NCBI GenBank assembly: GCA_030411725.1
Contig: MU839827.1
Span: forward strand, 2,602,547 to 2,666,546
Origin: Echria macrotheca
Taxonomy: Eukaryota > Ascomycota > Sordariomycetes > Sordariales > Schizotheciaceae
Direction: 5' to 3'
DNA length: 64,000 nucleotides
Below, in pieces: positions 11,459 to 23,983 of this stretch (positions are counted from its first letter, which is position 1; each line of letters starts with the position of its first letter). The notes beneath the pieces are model-generated. The model was not told where the DNA came from. It saw only the letters and a list, made by a program, of their open reading frames with translations, and did no database searches. The translations under genes were made by a program, and so were the position numbers.

Positions 11459-14400
11459 CTAAATGACACCGTCTTCCTCGCCTGTCAAATCGATGGCATC
11501 CTGTGTGTCGACCGGAATAGGAGTTCTGCCTCGCGCTGACGTCTTGTCACGCGGTGACGATCTGACAAGCGTCGCAGCCTCAACAACAGGAAGATTAGAC
11601 TTGGGGAAATACGGACTCGTCCTGGGCCCTTCGATTCGGTCTTGTCTCGCTGGGGCGATCGCTGCAGCTGGGTGTCGAGGCGAACCATGCACCTCTTCTC
11701 GTGACGGCGATGGCTCCTTCTTCTTCCATGTCCAAGGGCGAGGGATGCTAAGAAAATTCCCGAACGGAATTCTCGACTTATCAAATGGCTTAGTGGTGAC
11801 GCGCTCTGGCTCTGGTTCCGTTACCCGCTTTCGAGGTGGTGTCAGCGACGGTAGCTTCCCAATGAATTGTATATCCTCCTCTGACTTTTGAGCAGCTTGG
11901 TGCTCATCCTCAATCGACTCGATGGTAGGCAGAAGAGCCACTTCGTCACTAGACCCATTTTCTTGGCGGGGCACCGGAGCCTGAGGACTTGGTTGCCTGG
12001 GTGGCTGGTGTGCTGAAGGAGTTTCCGTGATCGGTGAGTCATGTATAGGAGTCTCCTTGACCGCCAGTGGAGCTTCGACAGCAGCAGCAGGTGGTTCGCG
12101 GCCAGCGTGCTCGTCTACCAACTTCTCGGGCGACGCCGCCGCAGCGCCCCCGTGTTGCTCTGGCACCATCGTCTGGGAGGTCGTAGGAGAGATCACCTCC
12201 GAGTGGCTGGTCCCCGGGCGGGACCGTTGGCCATTCGCAGGGCTTGCAGGTCGCTCCGCTGTCTTTCTTTCCTGCCCTGCTGGCGAGCGCTTTGCAGGTG
12301 CCTCAATACTCATCCTGTCCTGCTGATATGCCCTATGTTCGCAAAGAATTGACTCTCGCCAGAGTCTCCGCAGCTTGAACGGATCGAAATCCCAGTTAAT
12401 CGTTTCCTTGCGAAGAAGAGCACTCGTGAATTTGTCCGGGTCCATAACAAACTCCTGCATGTAGCCCAAGAGGTAAACGCCGCAGTCGTGGAAGTTTTGC
12501 TGTTCTGGTATGCCTGCCGCTTTCATTCCGAGTTGGCGCGGGAGCTCGTCAAGAACGATGCCCCGCTTGTGTTCGAATTCGGCCGCCAGGTAGTGCTTTA
12601 GAGCCATGATCGAGGTCGGGTGGGTCATACCGAGTGAATCTAAGGTAATGATCCGCGGTTCGCTCGGGTCGTAGGTACGCGGGGGAGGGCCGAATGACTT
12701 GCGGCCACGTTTCTTCGCTCTCTTAGCACTCGAAATCGCGTCCTGGTCTTCTATAGCATCCTCAACCACGACGACGTCGTTATCATCGCTACTGGGATGC
12801 GGATTCTGCTTCGTGCCGTTAGGTTCTTGCTGGCGATCAATCGACAGCTGACTGATCTCGGGTGTTGCTGCCTCCCCTGGAGAAACTTGGGGTCTCGAAT
12901 CATCACCGTTTGTCATCTCTACGTCGGAAGATGGCTCCATCGCGGTTGGCAGCTGGGCTGCTTCGTGTTCCGGCGGTTCTTCTTGGTTTCGGGCTAGCTT
13001 CCCTGGATTGCAGATTATAGCCACCCACCAGTGATAATGCTCGTTGACTGGGACTACGATGTAATCGTAGGAGAGCAAGTCCACCTTTGACGTCCATCCT
13101 TTGACGCCATCGTAGTTGATCTTGCCCTTGTAAGACTTATCAGATCTCAGTTTCTCATGGAAGAAGGTGTTGAAAAGGTAGGCTCGCTCATTGAGCCCAG
13201 GAGCCCTCGACACCAATTTCTCGAAAAGGAAGTGAAGCCCGAAATTGATAATGTTGTCATTCAGGCACTGGCCCTCGTCCAGTCTTGGAATATCGTCCAT
13301 CTCGACGGTGGTTCGATGGAAGACCAGAGGCATCTTCCATTCCTTCTTCCAGTCTTGGTTCTCGAAGGACCACCGGGAGGCGACTGGTTCTGGGTCTTCG
13401 ACCACGATGGGCGCCGGAGCAGCCTGTCTGCCTCTCAGAGCCCGTGTTGCGGGACGTTCTGCTTTATCGATCTCGACAACATCGCTTCCGATGTCACGCG
13501 CTGAAACACGCATATGGGCCCTAAAAGGGGGCCGGCGTGGTCCAGCAGCCTGCGTGAGAGCAGATCCGTTGCTGGGAGTGGAACCCGGTCTGGCTTGCTG
13601 GGAGTTTAGCGAACCTCTTGGTCGGGAAGCCGCGACACCGTTCACGGACGGACTTGTTTGAAGCTGGGCTCGTGTAGCCCGATGGTTGATTACGTCTTTG
13701 ACGACGGTACGGAACATCTTGTCAAGCTCGTCCCTGGAGGAAGTTAGCATAGCAGTGACAGCTTCTCAGGCGGAGGTCATACGTTAATTTAACGCTCACT
13801 AAGACTGCAGTATTCTCCCCCGCCCAAGTCGCAACTTGGGCGGCGTCATGGCAGCTGAAGAACTGGATTGCCAGCAATGCCCCGATGTTAGCAGTTATGT
13901 TGCTTCTCTGCGTTACCTTGACGATATCGCTTTGGGGGTTCCAGCTGAGAGTCTGAGTCATCCCTGTAATCCTCAGCCACTCGAATGGCTGTGCGGGACT
14001 TTCATCCGTCTTAAATACTCGAAGCTCACAGTCCGGCGTTGATACCAAATAGCACGGCTCATCAGCTCTAGCTTCATTGGTACCTAGTTCTGCCTCGGGA
14101 TCAGAGTAGAGGTATCCTTGATGACACGCGGCTTGCTTAACTCGTATTGGTCCAAACGAAGCAGAAGTCTTCCGCTCGTCAAACTTCGTCGGAAGGATGT
14201 CGGGGCGACGAGACGGTCCATTCAGGCTCCTTTTCTCTGACCGTGCTGATATCCTGGAGGGATACTTAGACTTGACAGGATTTTGTTCGGCCAGCTCGTC
14301 TTCACTAGTGATTACTGGCCGTGACTTTTTCTGCTCTCGATTGGCGTCCTGCTTGGGCGATTTCGGGCGTACCTTTATCGGCAAAAACTCGCCGTCGGCC

Positions 14401-15393
14401 CCGTCGCGCCAGGGAGGTATCGTCGAGTTCCTTGTTCCGGATGTCGCTTTTCCTGTATATTGACCTGGCCCAGGGGACAGTTCATCCATATCGTGAATGT
14501 CATCGTGGCGCGGAGATATGCTAGGCAGTTGGCCAGGTCGGATAGGTGTATGCTCTTGATTTTCTGATATTCTTGGTCCTCGGGAACGTCGATTGGACCG
14601 GTTGGGAGGATGGTTGTTGTCAAGCACCGCGATGTGAGCGCGGCTCCCCGTGGTCGAACCCCTCCGACTTCCTATTTGGCCAGGCGACGTTGGGCTCTCG
14701 GTGTCCTGGATATCCTCGACCAGCGGCAACACCGCAAACCGTGACTCGCTATATCCCGATCTGGGGCGTTTGGCAGCCGGGGTGTCTGCCTTGGGAAGTT
14801 GCGACGGTTCTCTCTTGGTCGTCGCTCTGGGGTTGTTCCCCAGCGTGTTGATGTGCTGATGCCCACCGGCCACGTTCCTCTTTAGTTGGGTCAGCTGCTG
14901 CATCAGGGCAAAGGGACAGGAGAGGGACCATACGAGTACATCCCCAGGTCTCGGCATCCTCACTGCCCCCTTCACAGAGCTTGCCGTACGGTCAGCCGTT
15001 CGCTATTCCTGTGTCTAGAGGAGACTGCTCATTTACCCATAATCCGGAAACGAGTGCGGGACGGTATGGTAACGATCGGGTAGGTGTCGAGTCTCGGAGC
15101 TGCGGAGAGATGTCAGTTGGAATCCGGGGAGAAAATGGCTGGCAAACACGGGTCGTGGAGAGGTGGTCTCGAGGCGGAACGTACTCGCTGTAGGATCTTA
15201 GCTTAGGGGAGGGCAAGGCCGCGGTAGGCACTGGGTCTGCGTCGACCGGCCCAAGTGCAGTTTGAGGGCCAGGGTCAGATCGAGAGGCAGGTCGTGGACG
15301 CAGCGAGCGGTGGCCTGGATTTCTAGCAGAGTGGGCCGGGGGTTTAGCGGTGGGGTGTGAGGGTGTGCACGGAGCGGGTTGCGCCTCGCCCAT
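11459..15393 (-). CDS. Ulp2-type SUMO-specific cysteine protease
   Basis: Peptidase C48 enzyme that removes SUMO from nuclear proteins; the class with a split catalytic domain resembles yeast Ulp2 and human SENP6/7. Exons are complement(15037..15393), (13783..14897) and (11459..13733), 1248 residues. The catalytic triad reads H725 (EHYHWW), D856 (ITLDSLG) and C908 (FHDCGVYLL). About 100 disordered residues separate the His and Asp segments and include a hydrophobic-acidic VVVVED near 810. The flanks are long and disordered; the C-terminus ends with IDLTGEED plus three residues. Exon 1 and the 139 bp first intron (GTAAAT...GCAG) are the least certain parts: the N-terminal segment has no conserved domain, and a start inside exon 2 is possible. 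The second intron is 49 bp (GTATGA...CCAG). Confidence 0.85.
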
Positions 15394-15822
15394 TTCCTCG
15401 TACCTTTCCGCCAGCTGCCACGCGTGTCCGTGTCGGATTCATGTAAAATCGTCTGGAGGGAAGCCGGGACGTGGCTGGCCGCATCCGAGACGGCTTTTGT
15501 TGGCGGTATTGTTGGATGCAGCGAGCGTGACGAGGGAAATGCTTCCACTTCACTTCACAAGACGACGTACCGTGCCTTCCTGCAAGAGCAGGACCCCTGC
15601 CAATCGCGGCCACCCTGCAAGCTGCCGCTGCCCGCTTTTAGACTTAGTGTCGGCAACTTCCGCCCCTCACCACCACTTCACACTTCACACTTCCATCATC
15701 GGTCACAGCTAGCTCGATATAAATGGGAATAATCTACGGGAAATCAAACAATGTCATTTATTCTAGCAATACCAACAACAGTCCTGTTGCTACAAGGCCC
15801 AGCCCGCTTCAACAACTCTACC
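15394..15822. other. Intergenic region between ulp2 start and qns1 stop
   Basis: This 429 bp should contain the promoter of the SUMO protease gene and the qns1 3' UTR. Overlapping small frames on both strands show no domain. An AT-richer patch (GATATAAATG, near 15716-15725) sits on the qns1 3' side. No gene is called. Confidence 0.55.
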
Positions 15823-18233
15823 TTACTTCTTCGCAGCCCGCTTCTTCTCGATTTTGGCCAGCTCCATGTCGATTCTCTTGAAGCTCCAGCTCTTCCAGAA
15901 CGAAGGGTACAAGAACGGCCGGAGATCAAACCGGTTGTCATCGGGCGAGTAGTCGTTGCAATGAAGTGCCGGGGTCAGCGTCGTCATTTTGTGACCTAGA
16001 CACTATCAGCGCACATACACGAGCCTTCTACCGGGCACTTACGGTTGATGGCATAGTAATGATAAAAGGCTTTCACCTTCTCGGCCACCTGGGCTGGCGT
16101 ATAGAACGGTGCGTCGTCCCCAGGGACCTGCTCGCGGTCGACACTCCAGTCGTGCACCAGTCGTTGGAACATGGCAAACGGCCCAAGCTTGTTGAGCTTC
16201 CGGAGTCGGCCAAAGATGGTCAATTCCTGGTATGTCATGCCCATGTCCGCCTCATCACTCTGGACGTAATTTTGCGTGATGGGCTCCAGCTCCGCAGTGG
16301 GCACCGCTGTCAGGAAATCATGGAGGCAGGGCAGGTCAAAGTTCGTCTCTGCCCATGCGATGAAGCGCTTGAGGTCGGCTTTGTCGATTGACCCAATAGG
16401 GTTGATATCCGCACTCGAACAATCATATTTCGTCAGATAGCCTCTGAGACTCTCTCCAACGTTGGCACTGCCCAGAACCAACAGGCTCCCGCCGCCAGGT
16501 CTGCCGCGGGCCGTGGGAAGGATTTGTCCGAATTCATATGCGGTGACCATCCTGATTCGCGCCTGAAGGCACTGGAGCGTCAAGTTCTCTTGGTTGGTTC
16601 CGCCTTCGACTTTGAACTTTGGCTCGAAACTCGTCGTGGCCGTGATCAGATTCTTCTGGGCTTCGTATACATCATCGATATCCAGGTTGACGTGGTAGCT
16701 TCCAATGGCGTCGGCGAGATCCCGAGCGCGCTGCCTGGTTTCGCGGGAGCTCTGCTTCTTCATTCCCATGTAAATAGTTGTGAAGACCTGGTTGCAAAGT
16801 TCTTGCGGTGTCTTGGGGAGGACACCTTCGCCATTGTACTTGGCAATTCGCTTGACATCTTCGATGACCTGCTGGTTCCCCTCCTCGATCGCTCGCATCA
16901 CGATGCGGCACATGGAATAGACGATCACGGCAGTTGCGCACGAATCAATGCCGCCGCTGAGTGGCACAAGATACCCAGCTGTTCCCGATCGACGGAGATA
17001 ATCCCACAGATAACAGCCTCCGCAGAGGGCAATCTCTTCTTCAACGGAGTGGATTCGTGGCTGAATAGGAGGCGAGGGCCGTCGGGAAACATCAGCATCG
17101 TCATCCTCGAGGCTAAGCTCGAAGGGAGTCTGGATTCTCTGATATTTTGCCGTCGATGCGGCGGCTTGCATGCCGCGAGATATAGGGGCCCGGTATGATC
17201 TCACCTCCTCGAGGTCGACGGTGGCCGTGACAACTTCGACATCATTCAAGCTGAACTGGGAACCCTGGGCGACGACGTCGCCGTTCACTATGATCATGGC
17301 ACACCCGTCGAAATAGAGTCTCTCCCCATCGCACCCTTGTTGGTTGGCATATAGATAGATGCCGCCCGACTTCCGCGTTGCTTCCATGATGAGCTGGAGA
17401 CGCGTGTCTAGCTTTCGCAGCGTAAAGTGCGAGCCGCTGCTGTTGGTAATGATCTCAACTCCATCGAGTGCCATGTCAATGTGCGGAGCCTTTGGCGTGA
17501 AAAGCTCCTCGCATGTTTCTGCTCCAAACGCAGTTTCCGGGGTGGATATGACGGCATCTCCGAAGAGGACATGAGTCTCTCCTTGGACCTCAGCGAGCGA
17601 CTTGGGGAGATGGAAGAGCTCCGTCTCTCTGGGTCGCATCCAGGGTGTGAAGTGCCTCATCTCACGGTAGTTGCCGTCGTTTGCAAGCCACATCTTGGGT
17701 CTCTGCCCCGGTGTGTCAGCAATGGTGTTCAACAAATAGGACGGGCGCTGCATTTACAATCAGGAGAATCTTTCCATCGAGGCCTGAATATGTCACGTCA
17801 GTGCTCGTCCTCACAGCTAGACAGTGGCAATGCGCATACAGATAACCCGACAGTTGTATCTCAAGTTCCGGTGGAGGATAGGAAGGCCGACGTCGAGAAG
17901 GATGCCATGAGTGCTCTCGTCCAGCAGGAGCCGGCGGAGCATCTCCAGGCTGTGACTGTAGACATCGAGCTCATGGAAGTGATCCAGGCATGAGTAGCCG
18001 CAGATTTCTAGCTCTGGGCCAACGCGAAGCCTCGCTCCGGCTTCCTTGGCAATCCTGATGCTCTCGATAATGCGTTGGAGGTTGCCCTCCCACTAGTTAA
18101 CCACAGCGTTAGCATGCAGTAGGCGCGCAAAACAGCCAACCTCGCAGAGCAGTTGGTATGTGGCGTTTGTGCTTACATCGAGAACCCATTGGTTCAAGCT
18201 GCATGTTGCAACTGTGACTAGATGTCCCACCAT
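15823..18233 (-). CDS. qns1: Glutamine-dependent NAD(+) synthetase
   Basis: Converts deamido-NAD to NAD using ATP and ammonia released from glutamine, the last step of NAD synthesis. Five exons: complement(18177..18233), (17840..18092), (17758..17783), (16043..17702), (15823..15995); 722 residues, close to the usual 700-720. The N-terminal nitrilase-like glutaminase has GPELEICGYSC (glutamate), RPKMWLANDGNY (lysine) and the nucleophile Cys176 in ETCEELF. The C-terminal synthetase has the PP-loop VPLSGGIDS and the GSANVGESLRGYLTKYD segment. Exon 3 is only 26 nt and encodes the LDGKILLI stretch; skipping it breaks the frame. The last exon supplies NRHKMTTLTPALHCNDYSPD and a lysine-rich tail. 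All introns are 47-84 bp and frame-consistent. Upstream it faces the SSH4-like gene. Confidence 0.95.
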
Positions 18234-20430
18234 CTTGAAGGCGGGGGAGGGGTAGTCGCAGTTGCTCACCGAGAGGGGCGGATGATGATGCGCGCGAAAT
18301 GTCTGTGGATATTGGAATTGAGGTTTAGAGCCAAGTTCAATGTTTTTCTCCGTCAAAGCTGAAGAGGATGTATCTGTTGGCCTTCAGCCGATTCAAGCTT
18401 TGTGCTCAGGTTGGTCGGTTCAAGTGTCCCGTTCCTGAGTTATGTGGGGTCGATGACCTCAATATCCACATCCATATCAACGGGGCGCGTTTGGTATCTG
18501 ATTCATCGGGATTTTTTTACCCGAAAATCATCTACACCTACTTGAGCATCGTTTGCAGTTTGCACCCATCCACACCACCTAACGCTTCCCCGTGCACTTT
18601 ATAAACCTGCGCTAGTACCGGCGGCCTGCAAACGGCTATCACAACCTCGAACGGCACCACTACACTTGGCTCCGGCCTCCGGCCGATCCTTCTCCGGCTC
18701 CGGAAGCCGGCTTCCTACCTGCAAGTCGACTTCCTGACATCTAGTGCGACCGGCTTCCTACCGGGAAACTGTCCGGAAGATGTGTGGATGATATTTCTCT
18801 CCCAAGGTCCGTCCAAGGATGTGCCCTGGACCCAAGAGAGATCGGACGAGATCTGCTTGATCTGAAGCACACTCCTGGTGATTTTTTGAACACGAATATT
18901 CCGTAGCTACCCTTCTATGCTCCGGTACTTCCGTGCTCGCCGATGAATCCGGAAATTTTTGGTCTCGGTCTGTTTCTAGCATCCGTAGCACCGTGGAGAA
19001 GGGTCGCTGTTTATCTGAAGACGCTTTTTTATAACGACCACGATGATGGGTAAAAAACGTCACGGTGGGGGATCCCTGCTTGCAGGTGACGACACCAACA
19101 GCACCAACGTTCGAAGAACACGCTGGACATCTCAATGTTGCTGCCTTTACCTTGCAGGCAACGGGGTAGCATCAACCGCGCATTGCGGCTGTGTTTAGGG
19201 TTATTACCACCGACTGCCATTAACACACATCATATAAGGACGGAGGACACATTGCTGAAGCGTCGCATGGAGAAAACAAACAACCAAGCACATGTCAGCC
19301 AGCGGCTCAGCAAGGGGGCTTCATTTGGAGGCAATGGTCCCGACTTGAAACCCACCACGCTGGGCCGTCGCGACCTGGCGCTGAGGCAGCGTCGAGGATC
19401 GGGGGCTGGCAGGCTCTGGTTTCATGCATCCGGCGTCGGCTAAGAATAACTTACGTCGAATAACAAAACAAGCAAAGTTCAGCTGAGGAAGGAGGACAAG
19501 AACGCTCGAGGCAACGGGCACGTGAGCAGCATCGTCAATCGGCATGACTTCGACAGAGGCAGTCATGAGAGAGATATGTGTGAGCGAATGACCTCCAACA
19601 CCTTGCGCAGCAAACAAAATCATCGGTGCAGGGCGGATTCGGCCAGGCCAAGCCCAGGCATGTCTTGGAGGGGTTGTCAGATCTCCAAGTGTTCCGCCAG
19701 CGTCATCCGTGGGCTGCGACCGAGGAATCCCTGCCGCCAGCCCATCCTTCCCCGCCGTTCTGGTAGCGTATGATCGCACCCACACTTTATTTCAGAGGCG
19801 CTGTGTTAGTGTCTAAGCATGCAGGCCGTGTGGACGGCGCAGTGCGATCGCCTGGTGCGTCGCCCAAGGGACTCGATGTGTGCGGCATGTCAACCGTCCT
19901 GTTCCGGATCAATGTCTAACGTTAGAACCATTCTCTCGTGCTTCGCTCCCTCTGCCAACTTCCGAAAACACTGCAGCGAGGCACACCACGTTGTTGCCCT
20001 ACGCCTTTCTCGTCTTTCCACTTCGTCTTCCCTTGCGTTTTGCCTGCTGTTGTTTCTGCTTTCCCCAGTGGCGTTTTGGCTCATCCTAATACCCGCGGCG
20101 TTTCTCCCCGACGCTTGCTTATCAGCAACACCCGCCACCAACTGCCCACCAGCTCACGGCGTGACCACCCGCCGCATCCGCCAACCAACGTCGAGCCCTC
20201 GCAATCATCAACCCTTCCTCATCCAATCTGCCGACGTCGAAGTCGACCGATCGCCGCTTCTTCGCTCACGGATCATCACAGCGACAGACACGCAGTTAGA
20301 CTCGCTGAATCGGGGCGGGGATAGGGCGTGCGAATGCGAGACGCTTGGGCGGTGACGCCAGCGACGGCCGCCGAGGATCCCACACGATTGAGCTGAGCAG
20401 CACCACAACACCAGAGACCTTCCGCCCGCC
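18234..20430. other. Divergent intergenic region qns1/ssh4-like
   Basis: This 2.2 kb separates the divergent qns1 (-) and ssh4-like (+) genes. Near 18680-18770 is a CCGG-rich patch in which the 13-mer CCGGCTTCCTACC occurs twice (18707-18719 and 18750-18762). Close to the ssh4-like gene, 19960-20430 is pyrimidine-rich, as in many filamentous-fungal promoters and leaders. Overlapping frames on both strands (largest about 178 codons, 19819..20355 +) show no domain. No gene is called. Confidence 0.55.
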
Positions 20431-22037
20431 ATGGCCGACTACAGTTCGGGGCTGAACAGCATCGTCATCGGCCTGGTGTCGTCGTTCGGCTCGGCCATCC
20501 TGGTCGCCTGCATCTTCCTCCTATTCTACTTCCTCCGGTACACAGCGTCGGGACGCATCATTCTCGACCGCATCGGTCGACCCGGCGAGTACGATGACGA
20601 GCAGGCGTTTGCGCGGGAGGAGGCCGAGGCCCTCGAGACGATGGATGATATGCAACGGACGGAATACCTCAGGGCCAAGGGTAAGTTTAGCTCCGCCGCT
20701 CTTCGGACCATCATGTTGGCCGTGTCCGTGCTGACTCTCTTCTAGCTTTCGTCACGGCGAACCCTCCCGAGTCGGTCCAGACCGACATCTCCCTGTCGCA
20801 GTATCTAGCCATCCAGGAGAAAGGTGTATCCGCATGGGAGTTTGAGCCGGAGCTTGAGATTGCCAACTGCTTCGTCGAAGGAAGGACCGAGATTGAGTTC
20901 TTCGACTCCGAGTGCACGGTTATGAGCAACCTCCCCGTGCCGAAACAGAACGAGGTTTACTACTGGGAAGCCAAGATTTACGACAAACCGGAAAACACGT
21001 TAATTAGCGTTGGCATGGCTACCAAACCGTATCCATTATTCCGGCTACCAGGTAGGCATCTCCCTTGGTTTAGGCGATATAGATGTTGATCGTTCACAGG
21101 TTATCACAAGTATTCTGTAGCTTATCTCTCGAACGGGGCCCGCCGGTATAACCAGCCGTTTTCTGCGACGCCTTACGGGCCGCATATCGTCCAGGGCGAT
21201 GTTATCGGCGTCGGCTACCGACCAAGGACGGGGACCATCTTCTTCACACGCAATGGCAAGAAGCTCGACGATGTCGTGCACGGTCTCAAGTCCCAGAACT
21301 TCTTCCCAGCCGTCGGCGCGAACGGGCCGAGCATTGTTCACGTCAATTTCGGCCAGGCCGGTTTCGTGTTCATCGAGGCAAATGTAAAGAAGTGGGGTTT
21401 GGCCCCTATGACAGGCTCGCTGGCTCCTCCGCCGCCGTACGGATCAGAGGCCGGAAGCATTCTTCTCGAAGCAGGGACAAAGGATGGGTTTTCCAGCTCC
21501 CAGAGCCGGGGGCACGGATACAGCCATTCCGTACAGACATACTCTAGGTCGGGTCCGACAGGGCTCGATCCTGGGCACAATCGTTCAAGATCCGGAAACT
21601 TCAGAGTCCTTCCGCCTACCAGCCCCGGACCGATCCGGAGCCCAACAGACATCTCTCTTGCGCACCTTGTACCGACCGACGATTCCGCCGAGGCTAGCAG
21701 TAGCGCTGCTCCCCCGGTTGTTGGACGCTCCGAGGACCGGCCACCCATCGGACTCGGTGTGCATGACTCGCACCCACCACCTCCCGAATATACCAGTCCC
21801 GAGCACTCAGACGCGGACGATAGCAGCAGGAGGAATAGTACGGATAGCGAAAACGCACCGCTGATACGATTGACGAGGAGTCGGGGTGGTTCATCGGCCA
21901 CGGTGAGGGCGAATGCTGCGAACCGAACCTCGCAAGGACCCCCAAGTCCACCGATTCCCAGTTATCAAGATGCCGTCCAACAAGGCGCCGGGCGTGACAG
22001 GAGCGACAGCACCAGAACCATTCGACCCTCGAGGTGA
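20431..22037 (+). CDS. SSH4/EAR1-type SPRY membrane protein, Rsp5 adaptor
   Basis: Single-pass endosome or vacuole membrane protein of the Ssh4/Ear1 type, which in yeast recruits the ubiquitin ligase Rsp5 to cargo. Exons are 20431..20680, 20746..21051 and 21100..22037, 497 residues. A hydrophobic helix spans about residues 11-34 after a short lumenal N-terminus. A SPRY domain covers about 130-285 (YYWEAKIYDKPENTLISVGMATK, GDVIGVGYRPRTGTIFFTRNG, FPAVGANGPSIVHVNFG). The C-terminal tail is disordered and carries two PY-type ligase-binding motifs: PPPPY at 295-299 and PPEY at 413-416. Introns are 65 and 48 bp, both splitting codons after the first base. Family assignment rests on domain order; which yeast paralogue it matches cannot be decided here. 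Confidence 0.9.
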
Positions 22038-22940
22038 CGAGACCTATGTAAGGAGACAGTAGCATCATTATTACGGGCGGCGGTGCCGTTGCAGTAGGAA
22101 GGGCGTTTGGGATGGCGTTGCATCGGACGGACGGGCTTATTGAAGACGGGCTGCATCAGACACATGATTGCAGCACCATGATACCTCGACGGATTTTTCT
22201 TTGGGTTTTGACGAGCGCCAGGTGCTAGAGTGCTGCTCTGGCGGGTCTTGGGGGGCGGCGGCATGTGCATTACAGGTGTTGGCAGTGGGTAAACGGATAC
22301 CAAACACAGACAGACATACACATATTCTTGAACACGATATGTTATTCGGTTGACCGGTGTTTTGGGTGAATTGATCAGGATGGATCGGCGAGATGCTCTA
22401 CGTAGCATGACTGAGCATGACTGCCGGCAGAGGTCTAGCACTTCAAGGGCATCCTATCATTCTAGTCTACGGGAACCTGCCCGGTGTGATATATGTTAGC
22501 ATGCTTAAACATCTGCGAGGTTGCATTGCGAGCTCTCCATCGCAATCCTCCCACAGATGTGTCTTGGTATACTCAGAGCAACGGAATTCCCATCCGGCCG
22601 CCTAACTGTTTGGTAGTACCTAGTATATCTCTCCATGTTTTCTCTTGTATCGCTCGTATGAAGAGGTAGGGTTGCTCCCCCACCCCCTCCCTCTCCAGGC
22701 TCAGTCTGGTATGGAAAACCGTGACTGGTTTCTTTGTATCATTTCCCCTTGCTCCCTTGTCCCCTTTGCTCGTCTCGTTCCCTGTGTATATCTCTTCATG
22801 TTGTATATATCCCTGCTCTTTGGTATTTTGTATGCGGTCTCCTGATGATGGGCTCACGTGGTCGGAAACGAGGTAATGGGGGTTGGGGGGATACCTCTTG
22901 CTACTTGCTACCTACTGTCATTTATGTTGTTTTTTTTTGT

Positions 22941-22958
22941 GGGGGGGGGGGGGGGGGG
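22941..22958. repeat. Poly-G run of 18 bases
   Basis: A homopolymer of 18 G follows a T-rich stretch. It may be real microsatellite DNA or a length error, since such runs are hard to sequence. It sits immediately before the first hexamer array. Confidence 0.85.
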
Positions 22959-22976
22959 TTGTTCGTGACGAAAACA

Positions 22977-23042
22977 TAAACCTAAGCGTAGACATAGATC
23001 TAGACCTAAACCTAACCCTAAACCGAAACCTAAGCCTAAGCA
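22977..23042. repeat. Degenerate telomere-like hexamer array, C-rich strand
   Basis: About eleven 6-nt units follow a CTAAAC/CTAAGC consensus, including one exact CTAACC that permutes to the fungal telomere C-strand CCCTAA. The register is kept without indels through the array. It is the approximate reverse complement of the array at 23249-23327. Confidence 0.75.
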
Positions 23043-23248
23043 TCCCCCTTACACACGGGGGGTAACCCCATACCATGACAGGACCCGAAGACTCTGACCG
23101 ACGACACAGTCCATCTCGTGAGATCTCACACTACAGACACAGACACGAGACGACCCATATCAGCTATCACTGGGGACCAGCGGGATAAAAAAACGTTGCC
23201 GCAGCGGCGAAGGGTGAATAACCCAAAGAGACAGAGAGGTCACATCCA

Positions 23249-23327
23249 AGTTAGGTTCAAGTTCAGGTTCAGGTTCAGGCCTAGGTTTAGGCCTTGGCTT
23301 AGGCTTCGGCTTAGGCTTCCGCTTAGA
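23249..23327. repeat. Degenerate telomere-like hexamer array, G-rich strand
   Basis: About thirteen 6-nt units change gradually from AGGTTC to AGGCTT, that is TTAGGT/TTAGGC-like units on the plus strand. Orientation is opposite to the array at 22977-23042, about 206 bp away. The two arms could pair imperfectly as a long hairpin. Confidence 0.75.
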
Positions 23328-23983
23328 TCACACACACAGCCAAGTATTCTAAGCGTATAAAGTACGCGAATAACATGAAAATACCAGAAACCGGAATGCT
23401 CAAACAACGAGATCTCTATAACCATACGTCGGCGACTCATACAAGTCGAACTGACTCGCTGAATGTTTGCCCAATGTTCCAAGATACAGCTGTATCCTCT
23501 TTGATCACATGCTCCAAAATACCGGCACAAGCAAGATGGAGTCGAACAAGATAAACAGTTGATCCTCGTATTATTATTATTAACATTAAAACCCCTGACC
23601 ACGCCGGAGCTCTATATCCAAACACAGCTGCCATGCCCTGGCATGACACTGTCGAGGCCGTGGCTACTCATAATCACAACAAGCATGGCGTGGTCTCGCC
23701 CATCCCCAATCCTCAAATCAGTTGTTCGACTAATCCTCCGTGTTCCTTTCCCAAACAGCCTGGCTCATTTTTGACCCGAGACCAACCCGCTAGACAGACG
23801 ATACAAAGCCAAAAGGAAATCGCTGCAAATAAACGCCGCGCAATGCAACAAAAACACCAAATTTTCCAATCCCTCGTTTTCGCCATGGCCAGACCGAAAT
23901 GGTCAAAGAGCCGCCCAACGTAGTAAAAGCCAAATCAGACAACAGTCGCTATGCAGTGGGTATCATGATCATCCCGATTATAT

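Noticed and set aside
15198..15613. Overlapping minus-strand frames of 89-116 codons upstream of the SUMO protease
   Set aside because: They overlap the chosen exon 1 in other frames and lack features; one could be the true N-terminus but nothing favours it.
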